Shown here: positions 1 through 7,555 of the stretch, piece by piece
Numbering within the stretch: position 1 is the stretch's first letter
Layout of the letters: each line of letters starts with the position of its first letter
From: Chloroflexota bacterium
GTDB lineage: Bacteria; Chloroflexota; UBA6077; CF-72
Assembly (NCBI GenBank): GCA_019247515.1
Contig: JAFAOS010000523.1
Coordinates: forward strand, 1-61,816
Length of the DNA: 61,816 nucleotides
Direction: 5' to 3'
Translations under genes and position numbers: made by a program
Notes under the pieces: generated by a model
What the model saw: only the letters and a program-made list of their open reading frames with translations
The model's database searches: none
Told to the model about the DNA's origin: nothing

Positions 1-143
1 TTGCCGAACAGCACAGTCTGGCCTCGCGGAGCACCGGCAAAGAGCCGTACCGGCGCGTCCGCATCTCGAAGGCGGATTAGTTCGCGATGCCGAACTCCGC
101 GACGGCTGGAGCCCGGGATGCGTGCCACGTTCGTCGCCGCCAT
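1..143 (-). CDS. Hypothetical protein, 5' part only (runs off the left edge)
   Basis: An open frame reads leftwards from an ATG at 143-141 to the window edge, giving about 47 residues without a stop (MAATNVARIP... onward, rich in Arg and Ala). It is divergent from tmk. A TANNNT box (TAGCGT) lies about 18 bp upstream of the ATG on the same strand, giving a short leader. I do not recognise the family, and 47 residues in GC-rich DNA can be open by chance, so this is a weak call. Confidence 0.3.
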   Translation of the reverse strand, partial: MAATNVARIPGSSRRGVRHRELIRLRDADAPVRLFAGAPRGQTVLFG

Positions 144-188
144 CGGGTCTGCACCCCACGGACGCTAGTGGGGAGTCTGGTCACCCAT

Positions 189-205
189 GGGTCCCCTCTG
201 GGGAA
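189..205. repeat. CCCCTCTGGGG element, copy 1
   Basis: The core CCCCTCTGGGG, preceded by GGT or GGA and followed by AA, recurs near 3099-3114 (inverted), 3378-3396 and 6601-6616, with a degenerate copy near 3323-3335. It is a 4-bp inverted repeat around TCT. Here it lies about 35 bp upstream of the likely tmk start and contains an in-frame ATG (187) that is probably not the real start. Confidence 0.6.
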
Positions 206-237
206 AAAACGTCTTGACGGTTGGAGCAGTCGACCGC

Positions 238-858
238 TTGTTCATCACCTTTGAAGGCACCGAGGGCTCCGGCAAGTCCGTGCAGGCGCGCTTGCTCGCG
301 AACCGTCTGCGAGCCGCGGGCCGCGTGGTGGTTGAGACCCGCGAACCTGGCGGCACCCCCCTGGGGCTGGAGCTGCGTCAGATCCTGCTCGGCCGCGGCC
401 AGCTCGACATCTCGACACGCGCCGAGGCTTTGCTCATGAACGCCTCGCGTGCACAATTAGTGGAGACGGTGATCCGGCCGGCTTTAGAACGGGACGACGT
501 CGTGGTCTGCGATCGCTTCGCTGATTCAACGCTCGCTTACCAGGGGGCAGGTCGTGGGCTGGGCATGGACGAGCTGGCCTCGGTCATCGCGTTTGCCACC
601 GCTGGTCTGAGACCCCAGCTGACGCTGCTGCTGGATGTGCCGGTCGAGGTTGGACTGGCGCGCAAGCATGCCCAGGCCCAGGGCAACCGCTTCGAGGCCG
701 AGACGCTGGCATTCCACGCGCGCGTTCACTCGGCGTACCGTTCGCTGGCGGCAGCCGAGCCAGACCGCTGGCGCTGTTTCGACGCCGTCTCGCCTGTCGA
801 GCAGGTAGCCGCGCAAATCTGGGACGCGGTCGCCGCGCGGATGGGACTGCTCGCATGA
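238..858 (+). CDS. tmk: Thymidylate kinase
   Basis: Phosphorylates dTMP to dTDP with ATP in the cytosol, an essential step of dTTP synthesis. The protein opens with LFITFEGTEGSGKS, the family P-loop, followed by the TREPGG motif of the dTMP site. The DRF motif with the downstream LAYQGAGRGLG lid region is also present. I chose TTG at 238 because it places the P-loop at the usual distance and gives 206 residues, close to the usual length. The longer frame from ATG 187 begins inside a CCCCTCTGGGG repeat and adds 17 residues with no family counterpart. The stop overlaps the next gene (ATGA), so the two are probably co-translated, an arrangement shared with Bacillus tmk-yaaQ. Confidence 0.95.
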   Translation: MFITFEGTEGSGKSVQARLLANRLRAAGRVVVETREPGGTPLGLELRQILLGRGQLDISTRAEALLMNASRAQLVETVIRPALERDDVVVCDRFADSTLAYQGAGRGLGMDELASVIAFATAGLRPQLTLLLDVPVEVGLARKHAQAQGNRFEAETLAFHARVHSAYRSLAAAEPDRWRCFDAVSPVEQVAAQIWDAVAARMGLLA

Positions 859-1184
859 AGATGGTCGTGGCGGTGGTGCAGTCCGAGGATGCGGGCGGGC
901 TGCTGACGCAGTTGTCGAACCGCGGTTTTCGCGCCACTCGCATCAAGACGGTGGGTGGTTTCCTGCGCGAAGCGAACGCGACGATTTTTGTCGGCGTCGA
1001 GGACGCCGACGTCGACACCGTGGTGCGGACGATCCGCCACAGCTGCACCACCCGCCAGCAGCAGATCACGGCCATCCCGGCGGTCATGGAGCCAGGCGAG
1101 TTCTTCCTGCCGTACCCCGTCGAGGTCGAGGTGGGCGGGGCGACGATCTTCGTGCTGGACGTGGAACGCTTCGAGCGCGTCTAG
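855..1184 (+). CDS. darA: PII-like cyclic-di-AMP receptor (DarA/PstA family)
   Basis: A 109-residue protein of the cyclic-di-AMP receptor family PF06153 (DarA/PstA, B. subtilis YaaQ). Its fold resembles PII signal proteins and it binds c-di-AMP as a trimer. The family signature KTVGGFLREANATIFVGVE is present at about residues 32-50, with a T-loop-like segment around residues 70-85. The start overlaps the tmk stop by 4 bp. The tmk-darA pairing is conserved in Firmicutes and implies that this organism uses c-di-AMP, although no cyclase is visible here. Family assignment is firm; ligand binding is inferred from the family. Confidence 0.88.
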   Translation: MKMVVAVVQSEDAGGLLTQLSNRGFRATRIKTVGGFLREANATIFVGVEDADVDTVVRTIRHSCTTRQQQITAIPAVMEPGEFFLPYPVEVEVGGATIFVLDVERFERV

Positions 1185-1196
1185 CCGAAGCCCCTT

Positions 1197-2210
1197 TCAG
1201 AGAGCCGATTGCTCGACCCAGCGCAGCACGCGCAGCGCCCGCAGGGTGTTCCAGCGGCTGGGCTGGCCGTCGCCGTCGTCCATCGTAAAGTGGACCGCGC
1301 CCGGGTGGGTGTTCTCGAGCAGCCACGTGCCATCTGGCTGCGGTTTGGAGCGCAGCAGGTCGATTGCTTCGTCGAGCCGCGGGTCCGGGCGAGCGCCCGT
1401 CGCGCGGAAATACTCCAGGCCACGCAACACGTCGTAGTGCCAGCGGGTCGGAAACGAAAATTGGAGCCAGGCCCGGTCGACCAGTGCGCCGGTGCTCTTG
1501 CGTCGGAACAGCTTGCGTTCGAGCAGGTACTCCTCAGCCCTGAGCCGCGCGGCGCTGGATTCGGGCGATCCACCGCTTGCCTGCTCGTGCGCGAGCAGGC
1601 CTTCGAGGACGCGGATCGTGGTGTGGAATGAAGAGCGGACGGAGCCGCGCTCCGTCCAGCAATTCCAGCCGCCGTCTTCGAGTTGCTCGCCGAGGAGTCG
1701 GTCCACCACGCTATCGACTTCCTGACCGAAGTAGCTACCCAGCACGACCGTCATGCCGTCGATGCACGGTTCGACCTCGCCCGCAAAGAATGGCTCGCCG
1801 GCGTGCTCCCAGCGGCAGTTGTCGCGCACCAGCTTGACGGCCTGGCGCACGCGATCGCAGTGGGGATCGACGCCGAGGTCAGCCAGCAGCACCAGGCTGT
1901 ACGCGGTCGCGGTCCACGGCTGTCCGGGTCTGAGTTCTGGCGTGCCCGGGCTGCGCTCCGCCGGAGCTGCGTTGCCGTCACCGCGCGCCGGCTCTTCCGC
2001 TAAGGACTGGCTACTCCGACTCGGAAACAGCGCCCCGCCCGCCCAGAGGCCATCCTCGTCCTGCAGCGTCAGCAGGCGGGCGCCCCAGCCCTCGGTCGCC
2101 ACTCGCGCGCGCTCGGATTTGACGACCTCCGCTGGCGCGTCGACCAGGTCCCGCAACGTCTGCCAGCGGATCGCGGGATCGCCATCGAGTAGCCAGTCCA
2201 CCACCCTCAC
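1197..2210 (-). CDS. Terpenoid-cyclase/prenyltransferase-fold protein of unknown function
   Basis: A 337-residue protein with the look of the squalene-cyclase/prenyltransferase alpha-toroid. It begins with WLLDGDPAIRWQTLRDL and has repeated helical units with aromatic/DG turns, for example EDGGWNCW near the middle and QPDGTWLLENTHPGAVHF near the end. No catalytic DXDD motif of squalene-hopene cyclases is visible, so a cyclase activity is not supported. The start is GTG at 2210; a TAGACT box ends 6 bp before it, which suggests a leaderless mRNA. It converges with darA, with 12 bp between the stop codons. Similar soluble proteins are often labelled 'squalene cyclase' without evidence. Confidence 0.7.
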   Translation of the reverse strand: MRVVDWLLDGDPAIRWQTLRDLVDAPAEVVKSERARVATEGWGARLLTLQDEDGLWAGGALFPSRSSQSLAEEPARGDGNAAPAERSPGTPELRPGQPWTATAYSLVLLADLGVDPHCDRVRQAVKLVRDNCRWEHAGEPFFAGEVEPCIDGMTVVLGSYFGQEVDSVVDRLLGEQLEDGGWNCWTERGSVRSSFHTTIRVLEGLLAHEQASGGSPESSAARLRAEEYLLERKLFRRKSTGALVDRAWLQFSFPTRWHYDVLRGLEYFRATGARPDPRLDEAIDLLRSKPQPDGTWLLENTHPGAVHFTMDDGDGQPSRWNTLRALRVLRWVEQSAL

Positions 2211-2216
2211 GCGCCG

Positions 2217-2222
2217 AGTCTA
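2217..2222 (-). promoter_or_regulatory. Probable -10 box (TAGACT) of a leaderless promoter
   Basis: TAGACT is read on the minus strand and ends 6 bp before the GTG at 2210. With the usual 6-8 nt from -10 to start of transcription, the RNA would begin at or next to the start codon. It matches the TANNNT-N6..12-start pattern seen at many other first genes in the window. Confidence 0.5.
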
Positions 2223-2348
2223 AATCGGGACGAGCGAGTCGGCTTCTCATTTCTGACCCGCCACGCGGCCTGTGCCCTCTCTAAACCCATCTTTCTGCGC
2301 AGCCGCCTCAAACTGCGCTACGGTCCTCCGATAGAGGGAGGGCCGCCC

Positions 2349-3083
2349 GTGAAGGATGGACAGCTCCTGGTCGTCAGCCGCTCGTCGGTAACGGGCGGCG
2401 GCGTGGTGCTCGCTGTGCTCGCCGGATTCGTCGCCTCGGTGGCGATGGTCATGGCCTTCGCCGTGGCTTTCGTTGCCGCGCTGGCGTTGAGCCGATTGCC
2501 TGTCCCTGTGCTGGCAGGCTGGTTTGGCAGCCTGACCCACAACCAGCTCATCGACGCCACGGCGCCGAACCTGTACGCGGCCACCGCGGTGTTCTTCGCG
2601 GGTGGCCTGATCTGGGCATTGCTGTACGCGCTGATCTTCGAGCCGCGCCTCCAGGGCCCCGCCTGGAGGCGCGGCGTGGAGTTCGCCCTCGTCCCCTGGT
2701 TGGTTTCGCTGCTGATCTTTATGCCGCTGCTCGGCGGCGGGGTGCTCGGCGCGAGCCTCGGCGCTGGTCCTCTGCCTGTGGTTGGCAACCTGATCCTGCA
2801 CGCGCTGTATGGCGCGGTCCTGGGGGTCGTGTGGGGCTCCGCCGAGTCGGTGGTGGACTACCCGCGGCAAGCGCCCGACAGCGAGAACCTGCAGGCCAGT
2901 CGCATCTCGGAGCTGGGCGCCGCCCGCGGCCTGGTCATCGGCCTGATCGTGGGCTCGCTCGTGGGCGTGCTGGTGGCCGCGCTGCTGTCGGTCGCCTCCA
3001 TGAACCCGCTGGCGATGGTGGTAGCCATCGGCCTGACAGGCGCCGCCTTCGGCGCCTTCGTGGGCTCACTGGCAGCCCGCTGA
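2349..3083 (+). CDS. Integral membrane protein of unknown function
   Basis: A 244-residue protein rich in Ala, Leu, Val and Gly. Hydrophobic segments lie at about residues 17-47, 77-97, 113-135, 140-165, 197-218 and 222-241, so five or six membrane spans are likely. A short cytoplasmic loop near residues 170-190 holds most of the charged residues. GTG at 2349 is preceded by a purine-rich GGGAGGG at a plausible ribosome-binding distance, so this gene looks leadered. I do not recognise a family and no catalytic motif is evident. It stands alone, followed by a 320-bp repeat-filled gap. Confidence 0.7.
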   Translation: MKDGQLLVVSRSSVTGGGVVLAVLAGFVASVAMVMAFAVAFVAALALSRLPVPVLAGWFGSLTHNQLIDATAPNLYAATAVFFAGGLIWALLYALIFEPRLQGPAWRRGVEFALVPWLVSLLIFMPLLGGGVLGASLGAGPLPVVGNLILHALYGAVLGVVWGSAESVVDYPRQAPDSENLQASRISELGAARGLVIGLIVGSLVGVLVAALLSVASMNPLAMVVAIGLTGAAFGAFVGSLAAR

Positions 3084-3098
3084 GGATCAACAAAAATA

Positions 3099-3396
3099 CC
3101 CCAGAGGGGACCCACAGGTTCGGGGCTTCGCCATTGTCGACTCTACCCCTGAGCGGACCCATCGGGGCTCCGCCGTTGTCGACTCTACCCCCTGAGGGGA
3201 CCCATCGGGGCTTCGCCGTTGTCGACTCTACCCCTGAGGGGACCCATCGGGGCTCCGCCGTGTGAGGAGCTCGCCCCCAGGGGGGACGGTGACTCGGGGC
3301 AGTTCGCTCCTGTCGCGAAATGACCCCCAGAGGGACCATCCTTTGGGAATTCTTCGCTGTCAGGGCTCGCCTTCCGAGGGGGTCCCCTCTGGGGAA
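3099..3396. repeat. Intergenic tandem array (42-bp unit, about 4 copies) flanked by CCCCTCTGGGG elements
   Basis: This fills most of the 323-bp gap between the membrane protein and dacA. Units at 3107-3153 (47 bp), 3154-3196 (43), 3197-3238 (42) and 3239-3283 (degenerate) each start GGGACCCATCGGGGCT and end CTACCCCTGAG, with GTTGTCGACTC in the centre. The array is bounded by an inverted CCCCAGAGGGG at 3099-3109, a degenerate copy near 3323-3335 and a direct CCCCTCTGGGG at 3384-3394. Open frames through it (with repeated MGPLRGRVDNG) are a by-product of unit lengths near a multiple of 3. I see no gene here. Confidence 0.8.
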
Positions 3397-3406
3397 TCAA
3401 CTCCCG

Positions 3407-4552
3407 TCACCAGCTGAATTCCTTCCACACCCAGTCCAGCAGGGCGGTGCTGTCGCCGGCCAGGTTCTTGCTACCCAGCAGCGACACGTACACCCGATGG
3501 CCACCCCGTGTGGCGGAGGCCACGAACGTGCGGCCGGCGATGTCCGTATACCCGATCTTCACCCCGTCCGCGCCGGTGTACGAGTACAGCAGCGGGTTCA
3601 AATTGTGGAGGTAGTACTCGTCGCCCACGAACATCTTGGCCGCCGCCAGCGTGCGAAACTCGCTGTTCCGCATGGCGTAGCGGGCCACCAGCGCCATGTC
3701 GTAGGCGCTCGAGTAGTGGTCGTCGGCGTCCATGCCGCTCGGCGTGACGAAGTGCGTGTCGCGCAGGTGCAGTGAGGCCACTTTCTCGTTCATCCACGCC
3801 ACGTACGTCTCGCGTGAGCCGGCGAGCGAATACGCCACCTGCTCGGCGGCGTCATTCCCGCTGGGCAGCATCATGCCGTACAGCAGGGTCTCGAGGCTGA
3901 CGTGGTCGTCCGGCTCGAGCCCCATGATCGACGAGCCGTCGCACGCCGCCAGCGCTGAGGAGCTCACGGTGGTGGTGAACACCTTCTTGATGTCCGGCTC
4001 GCGCTCCAGCGCGACGATCGTCGTGACGATCTTGGTGATGCTGGCCGGCGCCTCGCGGGCGAAGGGGTCCACGGCGTAGAGCAGCGCCCCCGAGCCCTCG
4101 TCGAGGACCGCGACGTGCGGCGAAGTCACGTGGGGCGCTGGATCGGCGCCGGTCCGGCGTGGTCCGTCCGCGACCGGCGTTGGCTGCGTGGGTGCATCCG
4201 GCGGCGTGATGCGAATGACGGGCGCCAGCGGCGGCAGAGCCACGTGCCCAGGCGGCGCGGCCGTGTCGCAGTACTGCTGCTGGGCGGCGCGCGACGGATC
4301 AGGCGTTGCCTCCGGCGTGGGCGTCGGGACTTCGGTCGGCACGATGGTCGGCACGGGAGTCGACGTCGGCGGCGGCGTCGGAACCGGCGTTGGCGGCACT
4401 GGTGTCGGTGGCGCCACGGTCGGCGGCGCCGCCGTGGGTGGTACGGCCGTCGGCGGGATGGGCGTCAACGTCGGCTCGAATGGCATCCCCAGCGCCTGAC
4501 ACCCGACGAGCAACACCAGACAGGCGCCCAACGCAGCCAGTCGCACAGCCAC
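3407..4552 (-). CDS. dacA: D-alanyl-D-alanine carboxypeptidase (peptidase S11), lipoprotein
   Basis: Trims terminal D-Ala from peptidoglycan stem peptides outside the membrane. Residues 1-22 are a lipoprotein signal with lipobox LVGC (Cys18). Residues about 25-90 form a Pro/Thr-rich linker, then comes the S11 penicillin-binding domain. Catalytic motifs are S171-I-T-K174 (SxxK) and S231-G-N233. The third motif reads K332-I-G334 instead of the usual KTG, within VKIGYTDIAGRTF. Start GTG 4552 precedes a good signal peptide; a weak CACAAT box lies 9 bp upstream. The gene is divergent from pyrG. The 381-residue length reflects the added linker. Confidence 0.92.
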   Translation of the reverse strand: MAVRLAALGACLVLLVGCQALGMPFEPTLTPIPPTAVPPTAAPPTVAPPTPVPPTPVPTPPPTSTPVPTIVPTEVPTPTPEATPDPSRAAQQQYCDTAAPPGHVALPPLAPVIRITPPDAPTQPTPVADGPRRTGADPAPHVTSPHVAVLDEGSGALLYAVDPFAREAPASITKIVTTIVALEREPDIKKVFTTTVSSSALAACDGSSIMGLEPDDHVSLETLLYGMMLPSGNDAAEQVAYSLAGSRETYVAWMNEKVASLHLRDTHFVTPSGMDADDHYSSAYDMALVARYAMRNSEFRTLAAAKMFVGDEYYLHNLNPLLYSYTGADGVKIGYTDIAGRTFVASATRGGHRVYVSLLGSKNLAGDSTALLDWVWKEFSW

Positions 4553-4611
4553 CGCGTCCCCATTGTGCAGGACTCTTTGCCGGTAATGCGGGGAGAATCG
4601 TACAAACGTGC

Positions 4612-4617
4612 TACGCT
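4612..4617 (+). promoter_or_regulatory. Probable -10 box (TACGCT) of pyrG
   Basis: TACGCT ends 8 bp before GTG 4626, fitting a leaderless or nearly leaderless pyrG mRNA. The same hexamer occurs 7 bp before the GTG of the thiamine-diphosphate enzyme at 44574. Confidence 0.5.
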
Positions 4618-4625
4618 GTAAGCCC

Positions 4626-6320
4626 GTGGATCACACGGGTGCGACGCGGGCGACGAAGTACATCTTCGTCTCGGGTGGGGTCGTTTCGTCGGTCGGCAAG
4701 GGGATCACCGTCGCGTCGATCGGTCGGTTGCTCAAGGCCCGGGGGATCTCCGTGTGCGTCTTGAAGCTCGACCCGTATATCAACGTCGATCCAGGCACGA
4801 TGTCGCCGTATCAGCACGGCGAGGTGTTCGTCACCGACGATGGCGCCGAAACAGACCTCGACCTGGGTCACTACGAGCGCTTTATCGACGAGAACCTGTC
4901 GCGGCTCTCGAACGTCACCACCGGCCAGATCTATTCAGCCGTGATCGGTCGCGAGCGGAGAGGCGACTTTCTGGGCGGGACCATTCAGGTCGTCCCTCAC
5001 GTCACCAACGAGATCAAAGAGCGGCTCGAGCGCGTCGCGCGTCAGACCAACGCCGAGGTCATCATCGCCGAGGTCGGCGGGACTGTTGGCGACATCGAAT
5101 GCCAGCCGTTCCTGGAGGCACTCCGCCAGATCCACCGTGAGCTCGAGCGCGATCGCACCCTGTTCGTGCACCTGACCCTGCTGCCGTACGTGGGCGCCAC
5201 CGGCGAATTGAAGACCAAGCCGACCCAGCACAGCGTGAAAGAGCTGCGCTCCATCGGCATCCAGCCGGACGTGATCTGCGCGCGGTCCGACTACCCGGTG
5301 CCCGACGACATGCGCGACAAGATCGCGCTGTTCTGCGACGTCGACCGCCGCGCGGTGGTGCCGCTGGAGACCGCGGACACGATCTACAACGTGCCGCTGA
5401 TCCTCGAAGAGGCCGGGCTGGGCGATTTCATCGTCGAGCGCCTGGACCTGCGCGCCGCGGCCGCCGACCTGCAAGGCTGGCGCGAGCTGGTCCACCGCTC
5501 ACGAACGGTCAAGGACGAGGTCGTGATCGGGGTCGTCGGCAAGTACGTGGAGCTCCAGGATGCGTACATCTCGGTGCGCGAGGCGATTTATCACGCGGCG
5601 TGGGCCCACAACCGAAAGCCACTCATCCGCTGGATCGACTCCCAGCGGCTGGAGCAAGTGGACGACGACTGGGAGCGCCTGCTCGAAGGGCTGCACGGCA
5701 TCATCGTGCCGGGCGGCTTCGGCTACCGTGGCGTGGAGGGCAAGATCCGCGCGGCGCAGTTTGCCCGCGAGCACAAGGTGCCGTATCTCGGCCTGTGCCT
5801 GGGCATGCAGGTGCTATGCATCGAGCTCGCCCGCCACACGTTCGGGTCGGCGGAGCCAAACTCGACGGAGTTCAACCTGTTCACGCGCTATCCGGTGATC
5901 GACCTGCTGCCTGAACAGCGCGACGTCGAAGACAAGGGCGCCACCATGCGGCTCGGGGTGTACCCGTGTCAGTTGAAGCCCGGGTCGGTGGCCGCGACGG
6001 CGTACGACGAGGCCATCGTTTTCGAGCGGCACCGGCATCGGTACGAGTTCAACAACACCTTCCGCGAGGCGCTCGCCGGGGCTGGCCTGGTCTTCTCCGG
6101 CACTTCGCCTGATGGCCGCCTGGTCGAGATCGCGGAGCTGGCCGAGCATCCGTTCATGCTCGGTTCGCAGTTCCACCCAGAGCTGAAGAGTCGACCAAAC
6201 CGGCCGCACCCGCTGTTCCGCGACTTTCTGGGCGCCGCTGCCGAGCTGGCAGGCGAACAGCTGCCGCTCGACAGCGTGGCCGCGCCGCCGGCGGATGTAG
6301 GTGCTCTCGCCGCCGACTGA
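4626..6320 (+). CDS. pyrG: CTP synthase
   Basis: Makes CTP from UTP using ATP and glutamine, the last step of pyrimidine nucleotide synthesis. The N-terminal synthetase domain begins [17 protein letters not shown] (P-loop) and contains the conserved [21 protein letters not shown] stretch. The C-terminal class-I glutamine amidotransferase domain has the nucleophile elbow GLCLGMQ (about Cys391) and the HPE triad end in [11 protein letters not shown] prefer GTG 4626 over GTG 4608, because the TACGCT box would overlap the start of the longer form and 4626 still leaves nine residues before TKYIF. The product is 564 residues, slightly longer than usual because of a short C-terminal tail. It stands alone, divergent from dacA. 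Confidence 0.97.
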   Translation: MDHTGATRATKYIFVSGGVVSSVGKGITVASIGRLLKARGISVCVLKLDPYINVDPGTMSPYQHGEVFVTDDGAETDLDLGHYERFIDENLSRLSNVTTGQIYSAVIGRERRGDFLGGTIQVVPHVTNEIKERLERVARQTNAEVIIAEVGGTVGDIECQPFLEALRQIHRELERDRTLFVHLTLLPYVGATGELKTKPTQHSVKELRSIGIQPDVICARSDYPVPDDMRDKIALFCDVDRRAVVPLETADTIYNVPLILEEAGLGDFIVERLDLRAAAADLQGWRELVHRSRTVKDEVVIGVVGKYVELQDAYISVREAIYHAAWAHNRKPLIRWIDSQRLEQVDDDWERLLEGLHGIIVPGGFGYRGVEGKIRAAQFAREHKVPYLGLCLGMQVLCIELARHTFGSAEPNSTEFNLFTRYPVIDLLPEQRDVEDKGATMRLGVYPCQLKPGSVAATAYDEAIVFERHRHRYEFNNTFREALAGAGLVFSGTSPDGRLVEIAELAEHPFMLGSQFHPELKSRPNRPHPLFRDFLGAAAELAGEQLPLDSVAAPPADVGALAAD

Positions 6321-6422
6321 GACGTCAGCGCGGGCGGAAGGTGGCAGACAACTTGGGCCTTGTCGATGGGTAGGGGAGGACCCCTACAACCCCCAGGATG
6401 GGGAGCTGACGACACCCACGAA

Positions 6423-6559
6423 GTTGGGAGCCACCCTCGACCGCCACGGAGTTGGGAGCCACCCTCGACCGCCACGGAGTGGGAGACACCTCGAACGCCA
6501 CGGAGTGGGGGACACCCTCGACCGCCACGGAGTTGGGAGACACCCTCGACCGCCACGGA
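6423..6559. repeat. Intergenic tandem array, 28-bp unit, 5 copies
   Basis: Five head-to-tail units at 6423-6450, 6451-6478, 6479-6504, 6505-6531 and 6532-6559. Each starts GTTGGGAG or GTGGGAGA, contains ACCCTCGACCGCCACGGA and varies by 1-2 bp in length. The first two are identical. The units are contiguous with no spacers, so this is not a CRISPR. The array occupies the centre of the 308-bp gap between pyrG and the epimerase gene; the rest of the gap (6321-6422, 6560-6600) shows no gene. Confidence 0.85.
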
Positions 6560-6600
6560 GTCATCGACCTTGGCGACTGGGCAGGTTCGTACTCACAGGG

Positions 6601-6616
6601 GGACCCCTCTGGGGAA
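6601..6616. repeat. CCCCTCTGGGG element directly upstream of a -10 box
   Basis: The core is at 6604-6614 and is followed 2 bp later by the TAATTT box of the downstream epimerase gene. It therefore sits in the region between -35 and -10, where a regulator or a DNA hairpin could affect initiation. Confidence 0.55.
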
Positions 6617-6622
6617 TAATTT
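6617..6622 (+). promoter_or_regulatory. Probable -10 box (TAATTT) of the epimerase-manC operon
   Basis: TAATTT ends 6 bp before GTG 6629, consistent with a leaderless transcript. The CCCCTCTGGGG palindrome abuts it on the upstream side. Confidence 0.5.
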
Positions 6623-6628
6623 CCAGTT

Positions 6629-7555
6629 GTGAGAATCCTCGTGACTGGCGGAGCTGGCTTCATCGGCTCGCACGTCGCCGACGGCTTTCGCGCTCAGGGC
6701 CACGAGGTGGCCGTGGTCGACGATCTGTCCGCCGGCAATCGCGCCAATCTCGACCCGTCAATCAAGCTCTACGAGCGGGACATCCGCGACGAAGCGCTCG
6801 ACCAGGTCTTCGCCGAGTTCCGGCCGGACATCGTCGATCACCACGCGGCGCAGTCCAACGTGCCGGCGTCCGTCCACGATCCGGTGCACGACGCCAGCGT
6901 CAACGTGCTCGGCGGTCTGAACCTGCTGCGCCTCGCTGCCAGATACGAGGTCAAGAAGTTCATCTACATCTCGTCTGGCGGGGCGATGTACGGCGAGCCT
7001 GACCCGAACGACCTGCCGGTCAAAGAGACCGCGCCAGTCCGCCCGCTGTCGCCCTACGGCGCGAGCAAGCAGGCGCTGGAGGCATGGCTGGGCGTCTACA
7101 AGCGCACCTTCAACGTGGACTACACGATCCTGCGCTACGCGAACATCTACGGTCCGCGCCAGGGCATCCGCGAGGAAGGCGCCGTGGTGGCGGTGTTTGC
7201 CACGCGCATGGCGGCCGACCAGCCCGTCACCATCGACGGCACCGGCCAGCAGACCCGCGACTTCGTGTACGTCGGCGACTGCGTGACGGCCAACGTCGCG
7301 GCGCTCGAGCGTGGCTCTGGCCAGGCGTTCAACATTGGCACGGGTCAGGAGACGTCGATCTTTGAGATGTACGAGGCGATGTCGGAGGTGGCTGGCTACG
7401 GCCAGCAGCCGACCTACGGGCCCGCGCGCAAAGGCGACGTGGTGCGCATCGTGCTCGATCCGAGCCTGGCGAAGCGCGAGCTGGGCTGGCAGGCAACGAT
7501 GCCGCTGTTCGACGGACTGAAGAAAACGTACGCCTTCTTCCGTGACCAGTCCTGA
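6629..7555 (+). CDS. NAD-dependent epimerase/dehydratase (UDP-glucose 4-epimerase-like)
   Basis: A 308-residue extended short-chain dehydrogenase of the sugar-nucleotide epimerase family. The Rossmann motif GGAGFIG lies at residues 7-13, a Thr/Ser site precedes AMYGEP, and the catalytic Y-x3-K is in SPYGASK at about residues 145-151. RYANIYGPRQ and the C-terminal NIGTGQETS segment are typical of GalE-like enzymes. The substrate cannot be fixed from sequence: UDP-Glc/UDP-GlcNAc epimerase is most likely, but UDP-glucuronate epimerase is possible. The start is GTG at 6629. Its stop overlaps the manC start by 14 bp, so it probably feeds the same glycan pathway. Confidence 0.85.
   Translation: MRILVTGGAGFIGSHVADGFRAQGHEVAVVDDLSAGNRANLDPSIKLYERDIRDEALDQVFAEFRPDIVDHHAAQSNVPASVHDPVHDASVNVLGGLNLLRLAARYEVKKFIYISSGGAMYGEPDPNDLPVKETAPVRPLSPYGASKQALEAWLGVYKRTFNVDYTILRYANIYGPRQGIREEGAVVAVFATRMAADQPVTIDGTGQQTRDFVYVGDCVTANVAALERGSGQAFNIGTGQETSIFEMYEAMSEVAGYGQQPTYGPARKGDVVRIVLDPSLAKRELGWQATMPLFDGLKKTYAFFRDQS

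Noticed and set aside
2935-3339. Minus-strand frame with repeated MGPLRGRVDNG units
   Set aside because: It is a translation of the 42-bp tandem array, whose unit length is a multiple of 3; no ribosome site and no family.
6423-6559. CRISPR array
   Set aside because: Units are contiguous without unique spacers, and no cas genes are in the window. The same holds for the arrays at 3107-3283 and 61211-61375.
6325-6663. Frames on both strands through the 28-bp array
   Set aside because: Repeat by-products; they overlap the epimerase promoter and start.
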